From: Acidobacteriaceae bacterium
Lineage (GTDB): Bacteria > Acidobacteriota > Terriglobia > Terriglobales > Acidobacteriaceae
Length of the DNA stretch: 5,187 bases
Direction: 5' to 3'
Assembly: GCA_025462785.1 (NCBI GenBank)
Contig: JAOAPG010000218.1
Coordinates: 1 to 5,187, forward strand
The position numbers and the translations under genes were made by a program. Position 1 is the stretch's first letter. Every line of letters starts with the position of its first letter. Below the pieces are notes generated by a model. The model saw nothing but the letters and a program-made list of their open reading frames with translations, did no database searches and was not told the origin of the DNA. Shown here piece by piece: positions 4,141 through 5,187 of this stretch.

Positions 4141-5187
4141 GTTGACTTTTTCATTCGTAGGCCGATTTTTGCTACGGTCTGTGCCCTGCTGATTGTCCTT
4201 GCCGGAGCAGTTTGCATTCCTGGCCTGCCGATCTCACTTTATCCGAATCTGGCTCCCCCGCAGGTCACCGTTACCAGCAATTACGTAGGCGCCAATGCAC
4301 AGGTGGTGGAATCCGCCGTCACGATTCCGCTTGAGCAGCAGATCAATGGTGTCGAGGGAATGCACTACATTACCTCGACCAGTTCGAACGATGGAACCAG
4401 CAACATCAACGTAACATTCCGCACTGGCTATGATCTGAATATTGCTGCGGTAGACGTTCAAAATCGAGTGGCAACGGCGCAAGGCCGCTTGCCCCAAGAA
4501 ATCAAAAACACCGGCGTCACGATTACCAAGGCCAATCCTAACTTTGTATTTGCCGCGGGATTCTACTCTCCTGATAACAGTCTTTCGAACCAATACATCT
4601 CCAACTACCTGGACGTTTATGTCAAAGACGCGCTGAAGCGTATTCCAGGAGTCGGTGACGTCGTCATCTTTGGAGAGCGCAAGTATGCCATGCGGATTTG
4701 GCTTGACCCTACAAAGCTGGCAGCACGTCAACTGACAGCGGCCGACGTAGTCGCGGCACTTCAAGAGCAGAACGTTGAGATACCCGCGGGACAGTTGGGG
4801 CGTCCACCTGCAGACCAGAAGCAGAACTTTCAAGTGACGCTACGCGTAATTGGCCGTCTGTCAGAGCCGAAAGAATTTGAGAACATCATCCTCAAGAACA
4901 CCAGCAATGGCATCGTGCAACTTAAAGATGTCGGCCGCGCAGAAATCGGCGCCGAGAGCTACGACACCAATCTTTTGTATAGCGGGCATGAGGCAATCGG
5001 AGTTGGCGTGCAGCAGCTCTCAAACGCGAATGCGTTGGCAGTGGACAAAGCCGCCAAAGCGGCACTCGAGGAGTTGTCTAAGTCGTTTCCGCCCGGAATA
5101 AAATACGTCATAGCCTTCGACACAACAACGGTCGTCAGCGATTCAGTTAAAGAAGTCGTTACCACTCTGGAAGAAGCAATCGTTATT
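4138..5187 (+). CDS. RND multidrug efflux pump, inner-membrane subunit (AcrB/MexB, HAE1 type), N-terminal third
   Basis: This is the proton-driven pump of the tripartite efflux system, a trimer in the inner membrane that captures substrates in its periplasmic porter domain. The window holds the first 350 of about 1040-1050 residues and cuts the gene. Residues 1-11 read MVDFFIRRPIF, followed by transmembrane helix 1 (about 10-30) and the LPISLYPNLAPPQVTVTSNY segment typical of the family. The porter domain follows: VTIPLEQQINGVEGMHYITS, LPQEIKNTGVTI, GVGDVVIFGERKYAMRIWLD, then Q-N-V-E-I-P-A-G-Q-L-G and L-K-D-V-G-R-A-E-I-G. The last residues, EVVTTLEEAIVI, are the approach to transmembrane helix 2. 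Alignment to AcrB from memory shows no gap larger than a few residues. The proton-relay aspartates and lysine lie beyond the window. Translation begins at TTG with a GAGGA site, 67 bp after the adaptor stop. It almost certainly works with the adaptor just upstream. Substrate range is unknown. Confidence 0.95.
   Translation, partial: MVDFFIRRPIFATVCALLIVLAGAVCIPGLPISLYPNLAPPQVTVTSNYVGANAQVVESAVTIPLEQQINGVEGMHYITSTSSNDGTSNINVTFRTGYDLNIAAVDVQNRVATAQGRLPQEIKNTGVTITKANPNFVFAAGFYSPDNSLSNQYISNYLDVYVKDALKRIPGVGDVVIFGERKYAMRIWLDPTKLAARQLTAADVVAALQEQNVEIPAGQLGRPPADQKQNFQVTLRVIGRLSEPKEFENIILKNTSNGIVQLKDVGRAEIGAESYDTNLLYSGHEAIGVGVQQLSNANALAVDKAAKAALEELSKSFPPGIKYVIAFDTTTVVSDSVKEVVTTLEEAIVI

Noticed and set aside
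4234..4833. 199-codon minus-strand frame opposite the RND pump
   Set aside because: It is antisense to strongly conserved porter-domain sequence, and its own translation has no family resemblance.

Overview
The window reads as chromosomal DNA of a Gram-negative, outer-membrane-bearing bacterium. It carries a TonB-dependent-receptor C-terminus, an RND efflux adaptor lipoprotein with its inner-membrane pump, and two exported amidohydrolases. The receptor tail (a 'VGLD...', 'NKANFD', 'LGTGVF...PR..E.G..LTF' style ending) and exported prolidase-like amidohydrolases are typical of Acidobacteriota (Terriglobia). That assignment comes from family recall, not from a search.

Left part (1-2835), all on the minus strand, in transcription order from right to left. 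First is the last ~125 codons of a TonB-dependent receptor (2461-2835) whose N-terminal ~85-90% is absent. A perfect 9-bp hairpin (2420-2445) lies just after its stop. Next is a complete 469-aa exported amidohydrolase with all metal-site residues visible (963-2372). A ~260-bp spacer follows (707-962), with several inverted repeats but no gene I can support. Last is a second amidohydrolase of the YtcJ-like (amidohydrolase family 3) type, which enters at 706 and runs off the left edge. Its reading frame is broken by an apparent one-base deletion inside the HxH metal motif near 320.

Right part (2836-5187), plus strand. A ~140-bp divergent spacer (2836-2975) separates the receptor stump from a tripartite efflux operon. 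The operon has a complete periplasmic adaptor lipoprotein (2976-4070) and, 67 bp later, the first 350 codons of an HAE1-type RND pump (4138-5187, cut by the right edge). The pump starts at TTG behind a good ribosome-binding site. The adaptor may also truly start at TTG 2985 rather than ATG 2976. Adaptor and pump would act with an outer-membrane channel, not seen here, to export drugs or other small amphiphiles using the proton gradient.

The two halves look functionally unrelated: a nutrient uptake/hydrolysis remnant beside an efflux operon. The truncated receptor at the junction suggests a past deletion or rearrangement. I see no RNA gene, CRISPR array, insertion sequence, or clearly new system. 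The points most worth checking are the frameshift, the receptor stump and the start-codon choices.
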